The notes under the pieces: generated by a model
Databases searched by the model: none
The model's input: only the letters and a program-made list of their open reading frames with translations
Told to the model about the DNA's origin: nothing
Shown: in pieces, positions 26,173 through 33,909 of the stretch
Layout of the letters: each line of letters begins with the position of its first letter
Position numbering within the stretch: position 1 is the first letter of the stretch
Program-made: the position numbers and the translations under genes
DNA from: Methanosarcina mazei S-6
Lineage (GTDB): Archaea > Halobacteriota > Methanosarcinia > Methanosarcinales > Methanosarcinaceae
Assembly: GCF_000970205.1 (NCBI RefSeq)
Contig: NZ_CP009512.1
Span: forward strand, 1,426,001-1,490,000
DNA length: 64,000 nucleotides
Reading direction: 5' to 3'

Positions 26173-26820
26173 ACCCTGGAAAAGATTCCTTAAATTTTGG
26201 CTTCATGAAGCTCTTTATTGAGTTTTCTCCCTTTTACAGATCTTTAATTTTTTAACTCTTTTAAGTTTTTTAACTTTATCCCAATTGGGCGCTTTCAGGA
26301 TAAGACCTCTTAAAGATCGAGAAGAATGTTTCAGATTCACCCGTTTTTCTGGCTAATTGTCTGGTCTGTCTGAAACCGGGATATAAACATTTCTAAATTA
26401 TCTTTGACGTTTTATTGTCAGGATTTTTGCCTGCAATTTCTTTTATCAGTGCAATTATAATATTTTTGTTGTGATGCCTTCAGGTTTTTATCCGGGTCAT
26501 GGGATTATTATGTTTCATATAATTAATTATTTTTTCATAAGTTCTAATGTCAGGTGTAGTTGAAAGTTTTTCAATTCCTTTTTAATATATACAACTTTAA
26601 ATAGTATGAGTACATTATTAAATGTTGGAAATGAATAACCTTCTAATTATATACGTATACAGGTTTAATTACTGAACCGGTACGTATTTTCCCATCAATT
26701 TCACAAAACGGTTCTCTGGTGGTCGGTTATGAAAATGTACTGTATTTGTTTTTAATAACCGGTTGTTGGACTTAAAACGTAAACAATCCGCTCGATTGTG
26801 AAAAAACGCTTTTTATTTCA
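26173..26820. other. Long intergenic region before the wH regulator
   Basis: About 650 bases without a coding frame. It has a 10-bp palindrome TATACGTATA at 26650-26659 and several TATA-like runs. No RNA gene recognised. It may hold a distal promoter for the regulator. Confidence 0.4.
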
Positions 26821-26882
26821 TTCAAAGTTTTAAAACGGGATAGACTACCATATAAATATTTATATGGAGTAAAACTTTTGAA
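26821..26882. promoter_or_regulatory. Nested palindrome and TATA element before the wH regulator
   Basis: A perfect 20-bp palindrome CCATATAAATATTTATATGG lies at 26848-26867 and includes a TATA-box-like core. It is flanked by an outer inverted pair, TTCAAAGTTTTA (26820-26831) and TAAAACTTTTGAA (26870-26882), matching at 12 of 13 positions. Symmetry around a TATA element 120-150 bases before a wH regulator suggests an autoregulatory operator. Confidence 0.55.
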
Positions 26883-27000
26883 GTCGGAATTAGCTTTAAC
26901 AGGTGATTATGAAAGCTACCTTTTAAGGTCTGAATTATAATTGCCTCCAAATTCTTTAACTGACAAAATAAATTATAAAATAGACTATGAAGGGGTTATC

Positions 27001-27396
27001 ATGAAAGACTATGAAGTAAAAGTGCTGGACGAAAACGACCACATTTTTATTGAAACGTTACGAAATCTCGGGATGTCGAGAAACGTTGCCACAACTATGG
27101 CATATCTTATGAATGTTGACGAAGCTTCATCCCGTGAAATTGAAATCAGTACCGGACTGAGACAGCCTGAAGTCAGTCTCGCTATGAGGCTCATGCGCAA
27201 TCAGTCCTGGGTCAACGTACGCTCGGAAAAGAAACCCGGTAAAGGGCGCCCAATAAAGATATATTCCCTTGCAGCCCCTGTTGATGAGATCATAAGCTAT
27301 TATGAAGATAAAATCTACAAGGAATCTCAGGCAACGATCTCAGCAATTAAAAAACTGAAGGTTATGAGCAAAAAGGTGCCTCTTACTCCCAAGTAA
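27001..27396 (+). CDS. Winged-helix transcriptional regulator (TrmB/MarR-like)
   Basis: 131 residues from ATG 27001, with an AAGGGG ribosome-binding site. Residues 20-85 form a winged helix: MSRNVATTMAYLMN, ASSREIEISTG, then recognition helix RQPEVSLAMRLMR and wing SEKKPGKGRPIKIYSL. A C-terminal helix ends in a Lys-rich tail. The gene is single, with a long upstream region containing a strong palindrome, so self-control is likely. The target genes are unknown. Confidence 0.8.
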   Translation: MKDYEVKVLDENDHIFIETLRNLGMSRNVATTMAYLMNVDEASSREIEISTGLRQPEVSLAMRLMRNQSWVNVRSEKKPGKGRPIKIYSLAAPVDEIISYYEDKIYKESQATISAIKKLKVMSKKVPLTPK

Positions 27397-27414
27397 GTAA
27401 CTCAAAAGGGTTAG

Positions 27415-27457
27415 TCCATAATGGCTGACAGCCCTTTCGGGAATTCACCATTATGGA
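27415..27457 (+). terminator. Inverted repeat after the wH regulator gene
   Basis: TCCATAATGG (27415-27424) and CCATTATGGA (27448-27457) are a perfect 10-bp inverted pair around a 23-base loop, 18 bases after the regulator stop codon. T-rich DNA follows. It may be a terminator; a regulator-binding site is possible. Confidence 0.45.
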
Positions 27458-27944
27458 AATCAAATCCTTCCATAATATATTTATTTAATTTTTCTTCTTT
27501 CTGTTTTCCCATGATATTCAGTTTTTTCGTATCTTTCAAGTTCTTTTCTTTAATTTCTTAGATTTCTTCTCTTTGCTTTCTTAAATCATTCTTTATTTTC
27601 TTATACCCTTCTCTCTACTTTCTTAGATCCTTTCCTTTGTTTTTTAAACTCTCTTCTTTAATTTATCATGTCCTATTTATTATGTTCTTTCCTTCACTTT
27701 CCAGGGTTTTCTTACAGATGTTCTCGATATGGTTCTCATCGGTATTTTTCCTGGTTACCGAGATTATTGATTCCACTAATAAAGTCGATAACGCGTGGTT
27801 GGATCTAATGTTAAATCTAAAACCTGAAGCTGAAAGGCCCACATTGTTAATGACTGCTATAAAAGGAAGACCTCGCAGAAAATTGATCTCACAGAAAACT
27901 GATATTGCGAAAGTAAACTTAGAAAAGTAACTTTGTAGAAAATT
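27458..27944. other. T-rich intergenic region
   Basis: Pyrimidine-rich stretch with repeated TTCTTTnnTTTCTTAGAT-like words up to about 27650. The open frame at 27637-27930 is low-complexity and ends in the repeat zone, so I do not call it a gene. Confidence 0.5.
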
Positions 27945-28150
27945 GATCTTGCAGAAATAATCTTGCAGAAATAATCTTACAGAAAATAATCTTACAGAAA
28001 ATAATCTTACAGAAAATAATCTTACAGAAATAACCTCAAAGAAATACTCTTACAGAAATAACCTCAAAGAAATAACCTCAAAGAAATACTCTTACAGAAA
28101 TAACCTCAAAGAAATAACCTCAAAAAAATAACCTTGCAGAAAAATAACCT
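27945..28150. repeat. Tandem repeat array, AATAATCTTACAGAA / AATAACCTCAAAGAA
   Basis: About thirteen units of 15-16 bases, in two alternating types: AATAATCTTACAGAAA and AATAACCTCAAAGAA. The array lies downstream of the SAMP-like gene. There are no unique spacers, so it is not a CRISPR. Confidence 0.8.
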
Positions 28151-28218
28151 TTAAAATCTCTCTAAAAAGGGGGAAAAATAAGTCTCAATAAAGAAGGGGC
28201 ACTGCCCTTAAGGGCAGA

Positions 28219-28431
28219 TCATCCACCTGTTACAACTTTTAATATCGTTAGTTTATCAGAACCTATAGCCCCATCAAGGGGAACAGCATTCCCTCCATTT
28301 AATACAAGTACTGTTTCCTGATTTATGTTCAGCTCATCAAGCAGGTCTTCGTAGGTGGCTGTTTCAGCCACTTCTACGGTCTGCTCGACAATCTCTCCAG
28401 CTTGAATAGTTATGTGTACTTTTTTACTCAC
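28219..28431 (-). CDS. Ubiquitin-fold small archaeal modifier / MoaD-ThiS-like protein
   Basis: 70 residues with a beta-grasp pattern (HITIQAGEIVEQTVEVAE, LLDELNINQETVLVLNGG, KLTILKVVTGG) and a C-terminal Gly-Gly, which in SAMP, ThiS and MoaD proteins is activated by an E1-like enzyme. It could be a protein modifier, a sulphur carrier, or both. The start is a GTG at 28431 that overlaps the stop of a small upstream gene by 4 bases (GTGA), so translation is coupled. A tandem repeat array lies downstream. Confidence 0.85.
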   Translation of the reverse strand: MSKKVHITIQAGEIVEQTVEVAETATYEDLLDELNINQETVLVLNGGNAVPLDGAIGSDKLTILKVVTGG

Positions 28432-28556
28432 TCTAGTGTTCCACCGCCGCTTACCTGAATTTCGTCTACGATTTCCTTTATTAACTTCTGCTCCAGTTCA
28501 TATTCTTTTCTAACGCCTTTCCTTTCTGCATTTCTTTTCTGGAACTTTCCTGTCAT
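28428..28556 (-). CDS. Small basic protein (42 aa) coupled to the ubiquitin-fold gene
   Basis: A 42-residue frame from ATG 28556, with a GGAG ribosome-binding site (on the minus strand, about 9 bases upstream). It is rich in Lys/Arg at the N-terminus (TGKFQKRNAERKGVRKEYEL), then a helix EQKLIKEIVDEIQ, ending in SGGGTLE. No family recognised. Its TGA overlaps the GTG of the SAMP-like gene, which supports it being a real translated frame. Confidence 0.6.
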   Translation of the reverse strand: MTGKFQKRNAERKGVRKEYELEQKLIKEIVDEIQVSGGGTLE

Positions 28557-29043
28557 GGTTAAATCTCCTTACGATTTTTCAGGTTGCAACTTAGTGGGTA
28601 TAATCTCTTCCAACAAACTCTCTTGTCTTTTCGAGATGTATATCCAATAATTATAATGATCTTTTGTTTTAATTAAGCTTTTGGTTAACGAACTTTTAGG
28701 TTAACATTGTCTTGTTTTCATATCACATTGGCGTATTTCTTCCTTACTTCTTAATATTTTTATCTGTTAACAATGCAACTGATTACGTTTGAATGATTAA
28801 CCTTCTATGCACAAAACTTTCTATTCTCTCTAATAACTAATAATATTTGATCCGGAACAGGTTATCTTATTAAAAGCTGACATTTATTGTGATATCTTTA
28901 ATTGTTTATGACCTGAATATCCCTGCTTATTAATCTTAGTGGATAAATCCGGACAAAAAGCACACAAATCAAAGAAAAAAGTTAAATGATAATTGGAAAA
29001 CTAAGGAAAAAAGATTTGATCATAAACATGGTCAATAAAATTA
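28557..29043. other. AT-rich intergenic region before the tRNA cluster
   Basis: Nearly 490 bases with no coding frame or clear structure. It must contain the promoter of the small-protein/SAMP-like operon on its left side, and the end of the tRNA transcript on its right. Confidence 0.5.
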
Positions 29044-29115
29044 TACACCAGCCGGGATTCGAACCCGGGTTCGAGCGTTGGCAACGCCCGGTGATGACCG
29101 CTACACTACTGATGT
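29044..29115 (-). tRNA. tRNA-Gly (GCC), copy 1
   Basis: 72 bases on the minus strand; anticodon stem GGGCG/CGCUC, loop UUGCCAA, anticodon GCC. T arm CCGGG-UUCGAAU-CCCGG. The acceptor reads ACAUCAG/CUGGUGU, that is an A1-U72 first pair, which is unusual outside initiator tRNAs in archaea. CCA is not encoded. Last member of a Val-Phe-Gly cassette present twice. Confidence 0.93.
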
Positions 29116-29127
29116 TCCCTGTTTTTT

Positions 29128-29202
29128 TGGTGCCCAGACCCGGATTCGAACCGGGGACAACTGCCTCTTCAGGGCAGCGCTCTCCCACTGAGCTACCTGG
29201 GC
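29128..29202 (-). tRNA. tRNA-Phe (GAA), copy 1
   Basis: Minus strand; acceptor GCCCAGG/UCUGGGC (with one G-U pair), anticodon stem CUGCC/GGCAG, loop CUGAAGA, anticodon GAA. The terminal CCA is encoded (29128-29130), and T residues do not follow directly because tRNA-Gly starts 12 bases on. Confidence 0.95.
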
Positions 29203-29259
29203 AGGCAGATCTGGCAGTAACGTGATAAATGCAGGTTCACTGCCGGATTAATATTTATA

Positions 29260-29333
29260 TGGGCCCGCTGAGATTCGAACTCAGGACCTCCGCCATGTCA
29301 AGGCGACGTCATAACCGTCTAGACCACGAGCCC
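29260..29333 (-). tRNA. tRNA-Val (GAC), copy 1
   Basis: Minus strand, 74 bases; acceptor GGGCUCG/CGGGCCC, anticodon stem UCGCC/GGCGG, loop UUGACAU, anticodon GAC, T loop UUCGAAU. Spacer to tRNA-Phe is 57 bases. Confidence 0.95.
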
Positions 29334-29398
29334 TATGTGATGTCTTATACTCCCTATAACAAGATACATACTTGAAATAAGGATAACTAAAAAAGTTA

Positions 29399-29470
29399 TA
29401 CACCAGCCGGGATTCGAACCCGGGTTCGAGCGTTGGCAACGCCCGGTGATGACCGCTACACTACTGATGT
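29399..29470 (-). tRNA. tRNA-Gly (GCC), copy 2
   Basis: Identical to the copy at 29044-29115, including the A1-U72 acceptor pair. Distance between copies is 355 bp. Confidence 0.93.
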
Positions 29471-29481
29471 TCCCTGTTTTT

Positions 29482-29556
29482 TGGTGCCCAGACCCGGATT
29501 CGAACCGGGGACAACTGCCTCTTCAGGGCAGCGCTCTCCCACTGAGCTACCTGGGC
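29482..29556 (-). tRNA. tRNA-Phe (GAA), copy 2
   Basis: Same sequence as copy 1, CCA encoded. The distance between copies is 354 bp, so the Phe-Gly part of the cassette is duplicated nearly exactly. Confidence 0.95.
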
Positions 29557-29681
29557 AGGCAGATCTAATACTGCAGGTTCCTTTTTAAGAACATATCTTA
29601 AAAGAACTGGCAGTATTTTCGTTTTTCGCTTTCCAGAAAAAACTCTGGAAAGGTCCTGACTGTTTTTTCTAAATTCTTAAG

Positions 29682-29755
29682 TGGGCCCGCTGAGATTCGA
29701 ACTCAGGACCTCCGCCATGTCAAGGCGACGTCATAACCGTCTAGACCACGAGCCC
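29682..29755 (-). tRNA. tRNA-Val (GAC), copy 2
   Basis: Same sequence as copy 1. The gap to tRNA-Phe is 125 bases here against 57 in copy 1, so the spacer differs while the tRNA genes are identical. Confidence 0.95.
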
Positions 29756-30108
29756 TCTACAATGTGTATTGCTTCCGTTTCTCGCACGGAAGTGCAACAC
29801 CATAGTACGCATCATCATTTATATAAGTTTTGGGTGGTTCTGGCTTTTTTTGCTGGATAGAGTCCTGATAAAGCAAAATATCTTGCACTGTTTTGTAACC
29901 GATTTATCCATCGATGTGAAGAATGCTAAAAATTAATGCAAGAAAGCGTTGAAAATACAACTGTTTAATAAAGGTAAATGGAGAGCCGGGCAGAGAGCTA
30001 TTTTATGAAAAACTCAATAATAGGGACGGCTAATTATCTGTTTCTCCATATTCACCGGGGGAATTTCCAATATCTTTAAACGGAACAACCAGGCTAAAAT
30101 GTGGCAGC

Positions 30109-30912
30109 ATGAATGATAATAGGCCAGAAAGTGACAGGCCAAATATTGAAAGATTAAACATTGAAAGATCGGATACTTATAGATCAGACAGTGATAAATC
30201 ATACACTAAAAGACTGGATACTGATAAGCCTTACAGTATTATTACTGTCCCAATGGGTCATTCAAACTCTTACCTTATAGTTACAGGAGGTTAGGGAATT
30301 CTTGTGGATGCGGGACACCCTGGCAAAATCAAGAACCTCCAAATTGCTCTTGAAAGAAACCACATTAATTTTACCGATATAGTTCTGGTAGTCCTCACCC
30401 ACACTCATTATGATCATGTGAGTTGCCTTGCCGAAATAAAAGAAAAGAGCGGGGCAAAAATTCTTGTTCATGCAGAGGAAAAAGAATGCCTGGAAAAGGG
30501 TACAACTCCCTTTCCTGAGGGCACTTTATGGTTCTCAAGAATCATTTCCCGGATAGGAAACACCTTCATGTTATCAAAGTCAAGATACAAGCCTGTGAGT
30601 TCTGATATTGTTGTAAGTGATGAATATGATCTGGACAGGTATATCCCTCACGCAAAAATCATCTCAACTCCAGGCCATACTGCAGGCTCTATCAGTCTTG
30701 TTATTAAAAATGAGGTTGCATTCGTTGGTGATACTCTTTTTAATGTCATCCCAGGGACAATTTTCCCTCCTTTTGCAGATGATGTACCTAAACTTTTAAA
30801 GAGCTGGGAGGTATTGATTGATTCGGGGTGCAGGACATTTTATCCAGGTCATGGCAGACCCTTAACTTTCAAGAAATTAAAAGATTCCTATGGGAAAATG
30901 ATTAAAAAATGA
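30109..30912 (+). CDS. Metallo-beta-lactamase-fold hydrolase with in-frame TAG (possible pyrrolysine)
   Basis: The frame from ATG 30109 to TGA 30910-30912 is interrupted once, by TAG at 30292-30294 (codon 62); the same frame continues on both sides. Codon 62 falls in SNSYLIVTGG-X-GILVDAGHPG, inside the conserved N-terminal beta strands. Metal ligands are all downstream: THTHYDH at residues 97-103, TPGHTAGS, FVGDTLF and YPGHGRP. In Methanosarcina TAG can be read as pyrrolysine, so a 267-residue product is possible; a recent nonsense mutation (for example AAG to TAG) is the alternative. The first 40 residues are a degenerate Arg/Asp/Ser repeat. The substrate is unknown. Confidence 0.75.
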
Positions 30913-31238
30913 TAACTGGCACCCTTATTTATATTTGCATTTATGGCTTAATTAACCGGGCAGTGTATTAGAAATTAAAAAAACGAAGCCTTTTCTTCTT
31001 ACCCTTTAGATTCTTCTTATTCTGATTTTGTTCACCTTTTAATTCTGCTCATTCTTCTAATATAGTGCTTCGATTTCCTGAGTATCATCAGTTTTCCGAA
31101 TAAACACCAATTTTCCCATCTGGCTGAATACACTCCCATGTACCCTGCATCCAGTTAACCTGTCTCTAAATGAATGGTAAATAGATGGCATCATTCCATC
31201 TAAAATATGATGAATACGTTATCTGCGCTGAGGGTAAC

Positions 31239-32555
31239 ATGAACGGAGCATCTGCTAATATAGAAGAACACAGGACTATCCTGGAAATTCAGGCAAAAAT
31301 TGATGCCGGAGAAGCCGTAGTCTTTACAGCTGAAGAAATCAGCTCCAGGATCAGGGCAGGAGAAGAAATAGGGCTCGAAGATGTCGATGTTGTAACCACC
31401 GCCACCCGCGGAATCATGAGCGGAACTTATGCAGTTTTCTCATTCAAAGTCTCAGAACCTGACTCTTTTATAAAAGCTTCTGAAGTTTTTCTGAACGGTG
31501 TGCCGGCAGTTGTTGGGCCGTGCCCCAACGAAAGGCTCGGGGTTCTTGACATTATAGTACTCGGGACAGCTCACAGTGTATCAGATCCCCGTTATGGAGG
31601 TGGGCATCTTTTCCGGGACATGGTGGAAGGAAAAATCATTCGCGTTGACGTAACCACAAATGAAGGCAAGTGTTTCTCCGTAGAGACCTGCCTTTCTGAA
31701 ATCCCATTTGCACGTCTTTATGCAACCAGACATGCATTTAAAAATTACAGAGCGTTTGTAAATCCCGGTAAGGACCCTATCGACACTATTTTCCATGCCC
31801 TGCCTTTTGAAGGGGAGTTCAGGGAGATGACTTTCTGCGGTTGCGGAGAGTTGAACCCCATTGAAAACGTCCCCGGACTCGAGACAATAGGGATCGGGAC
31901 AAGAGTTCTGATCAACGGGGCTGAAGGTTTTGTCACAGGCCAGGGCACTCGCAGCGTTCCTGATAACCCCAACCTTACCGGTTTTGCGGATCTTCATGAT
32001 ATGGTCCCTGAGTACATGGGCGGCTTTGTAACTTCTGGAGGCCCTGAAATTATCAATACGTGGGCTGTCCCCATCCCTGTACTTTCCAGGAGTATGCTGG
32101 AAAATATCCTTAAACTGGACAGCCAGATCCCGCTCAAACTGGTGGACCTGGCGGGCAGGATTCCCCTTTGCGATATAACATACGGGGACGTCTGGGATAA
32201 CGCAGACCTGAGAGTAAAGTACGATCCAGGAAAATGTATTAACTGCAAGGTTTGCCCTGTGGCTGAGGCGTGTCCAATGGGCGCAGTAAGCAAAGGAGAA
32301 AACGGAGCTGAACATAACCCTGAACTCTGCTTTAACTGCGGGCTCTGTATTTCAAGGTGCAGAGGGGAAGCCTTCAGGGCAAACCTGGGTACTGTCAGAT
32401 GTGAAGCCGGAGGTTGTCTCAGAGATATCAAGGTAACTCTGCGCCAGTCTGACCGTGCAAGGGCAGTAAAAGCCGCACAGGAACTTAAAGAACAGCTTCT
32501 TACGGGAAGGTTCAGGCTCACAGAACCGGTTGAGAAAATAAGCTGGAGAGAATAA
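31239..32555 (+). CDS. DUF39 (COG1900) protein fused to a ferredoxin domain; likely sulphur-insertion enzyme of CoM synthesis
   Basis: 438 residues from ATG 31239, with a GAGGGTAAC ribosome-binding site; an upstream ATG (31185) adds residues outside the family. The DUF39 part (1-340) has VVTTATRGIMSGTYAVFSF, GPCPNERLGVLDI and TFCGCGELNP with conserved Cys. The C-terminus has two [4Fe-4S] motifs, CINCKVCPVAEACP and CFNCGLCISRC. COG1900 proteins with ferredoxin partners convert aldehydes to thiols in homocysteine synthesis. Next to cysteate synthase and ComDE, an equivalent step from sulphoacetaldehyde to coenzyme M is the natural guess. It converges with the comDE gene. Confidence 0.75.
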   Translation: MNGASANIEEHRTILEIQAKIDAGEAVVFTAEEISSRIRAGEEIGLEDVDVVTTATRGIMSGTYAVFSFKVSEPDSFIKASEVFLNGVPAVVGPCPNERLGVLDIIVLGTAHSVSDPRYGGGHLFRDMVEGKIIRVDVTTNEGKCFSVETCLSEIPFARLYATRHAFKNYRAFVNPGKDPIDTIFHALPFEGEFREMTFCGCGELNPIENVPGLETIGIGTRVLINGAEGFVTGQGTRSVPDNPNLTGFADLHDMVPEYMGGFVTSGGPEIINTWAVPIPVLSRSMLENILKLDSQIPLKLVDLAGRIPLCDITYGDVWDNADLRVKYDPGKCINCKVCPVAEACPMGAVSKGENGAEHNPELCFNCGLCISRCRGEAFRANLGTVRCEAGGCLRDIKVTLRQSDRARAVKAAQELKEQLLTGRFRLTEPVEKISWRE

Positions 32556-32623
32556 AGGGTTAAAGAATAAAGCTTGAGAGATTAACCCCTGATCAAATCT
32601 CAATAAGCCTGAATCAAACCCTT

Positions 32624-33781
32624 TTAATTCTTTTTTGCTTCAAGGGCTTCTTTGAATCGCTTTGCGGCACCTTCGGGGCTCAGTGGAATGTTTGGAGCGT
32701 TTGTATTTCCCGGCTTCAGGATTACGTGGATCAAAGCCAGCTCTTTCATGTCTCTAAACTTTTTGAATATTTTTATCAGTTCTTCTCTGGCATTTACTTT
32801 GGCTGTGTTTGTGATCCCGCAGGCGTTTGCAAATATTTCGAGGTCAATGTACCTGAGAGCGCAGGTTTCCTGGGAACCTGTAGACCCGTAGGCGCCGTTA
32901 TCAAGGGCAATAATAATGAGGTTTTTCGGGGATTCTTTTGCAATCTCAAGAAGGGCATTTGGGTTCATAAGCAGGCTTCCGTCTCCGTCAAAAGCGACAA
33001 CTGTTTTTTCGGAACGGAGGGCAATTCCCATACCTATGGAAGAGACAAGCCCCATTGAGCCAAACATATAGAAATTAAGGTCCCTGTCTTTACAGGCATA
33101 AAGTTCCTTGCAGGGGACTCCCAGGTTTGTTACAGTAACTTCGTCATCAAGCTCTGAAGCTATTGCGCAGATGGCATCGTTTCTCAGCATTACCGGCTTG
33201 AGGACCTCTTTTTTGAGGAAAATACTGCATGTCCTTTCCATAACCTCCGGCTTTTCTGGCATTCCTGCACCCTGCCAGGCGCAGCACTCTGAAGCTTCCC
33301 AGACTTTTGGGGAGATCAGGGCTATATGGGGCCTGGAATTTTCAAAGGCGTCACTGATTACATTTTCAATCTGGTGGAGTTTTTCAACCTCATCGATTAT
33401 TGTGTATGCAAGCCCTGCCCCTTCAAGAATCGCAGGCAGGTGGACTCCGAGAGGAACCTGGGCTTCAATTGCTTCTTTGTAAACACCACGCCAGCTCGTC
33501 AGGACAGGCAGGGGTATTTTACAGGTCACGTTCAGGGATTCAAGGGCATTGATCATATTCCCCAGCCCTGTGCTTTGAATCAGCATTAAGGGCTTTCCGC
33601 CTGCAAGATAGAACCCGGCGCAAATTCCCACCCCGTTTTCTTCCCTTGTCATCTTGATTTCTGGAAAATTTTTTGAGACCAGGGGAAGCAGATTTTTAAT
33701 CCTGTCACAGGGCAGGGTTGCCACGAGGTCAATCCCTGCTTTTTTCATGAGTGTTATTACTTCTTCTTCCGGGTTTAACAT
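32624..33781 (-). CDS. comDE: Sulphopyruvate decarboxylase, fused alpha-beta (ComDE)
   Basis: TPP enzyme that makes sulphoacetaldehyde from sulphopyruvate in coenzyme M synthesis. 385 residues from ATG 33781, preceded by AAGGT; an upstream TTG start at 33913 adds 44 residues that look non-coding. The N-half (ComD) has VATLPCDRIKNLLPLV and MTREENGVGICAGFYLAGG; the C-half (ComE) carries the TPP motif GDGSLLMNPNALLEIA with NLIIIALDNGAYGSTG. In other methanogens the two are separate subunits. Cysteate synthase lies 128 bases upstream in the same direction. Confidence 0.92.
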   Translation of the reverse strand: MLNPEEEVITLMKKAGIDLVATLPCDRIKNLLPLVSKNFPEIKMTREENGVGICAGFYLAGGKPLMLIQSTGLGNMINALESLNVTCKIPLPVLTSWRGVYKEAIEAQVPLGVHLPAILEGAGLAYTIIDEVEKLHQIENVISDAFENSRPHIALISPKVWEASECCAWQGAGMPEKPEVMERTCSIFLKKEVLKPVMLRNDAICAIASELDDEVTVTNLGVPCKELYACKDRDLNFYMFGSMGLVSSIGMGIALRSEKTVVAFDGDGSLLMNPNALLEIAKESPKNLIIIALDNGAYGSTGSQETCALRYIDLEIFANACGITNTAKVNAREELIKIFKKFRDMKELALIHVILKPGNTNAPNIPLSPEGAAKRFKEALEAKKN

Positions 33782-33909
33782 GCCTATACCTTCTGACGTG
33801 CTTATGCTTATGAGTATTCTGAGCCTGTTTTTCTTACAGGTTTCTATTAACAGATTTACACAGATTTTTGTTATGTTTTTTGAAATTTGATTCCGGATGT
33901 AATGGAAGT

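Larger units (their letters stand above)
29044..29755 (-). repeat. Tandem duplication of a tRNA Val-Phe-Gly cassette
   Basis: Two Val-Phe-Gly triplets in the same order and direction. The tRNA bodies and the short Phe-Gly spacers match closely; the Val-Phe spacers do not. This points to duplication followed by spacer drift or gene conversion of the tRNA parts. Confidence 0.85.

Noticed and set aside
27637-27930. 97-residue protein
   Set aside because: Low-complexity hydrophobic start and a tail running into repeat DNA; no ribosome-binding site.
27945-28150. CRISPR array
   Set aside because: Units are 15-16 bases and contiguous with no unique spacers. The same applies to the arrays at 25997, 51620, 56810 and 63807.
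28986-29225. Frames over the tRNA cluster
   Set aside because: They are translations of tRNA genes (QPGFEPGFE and similar), not proteins.
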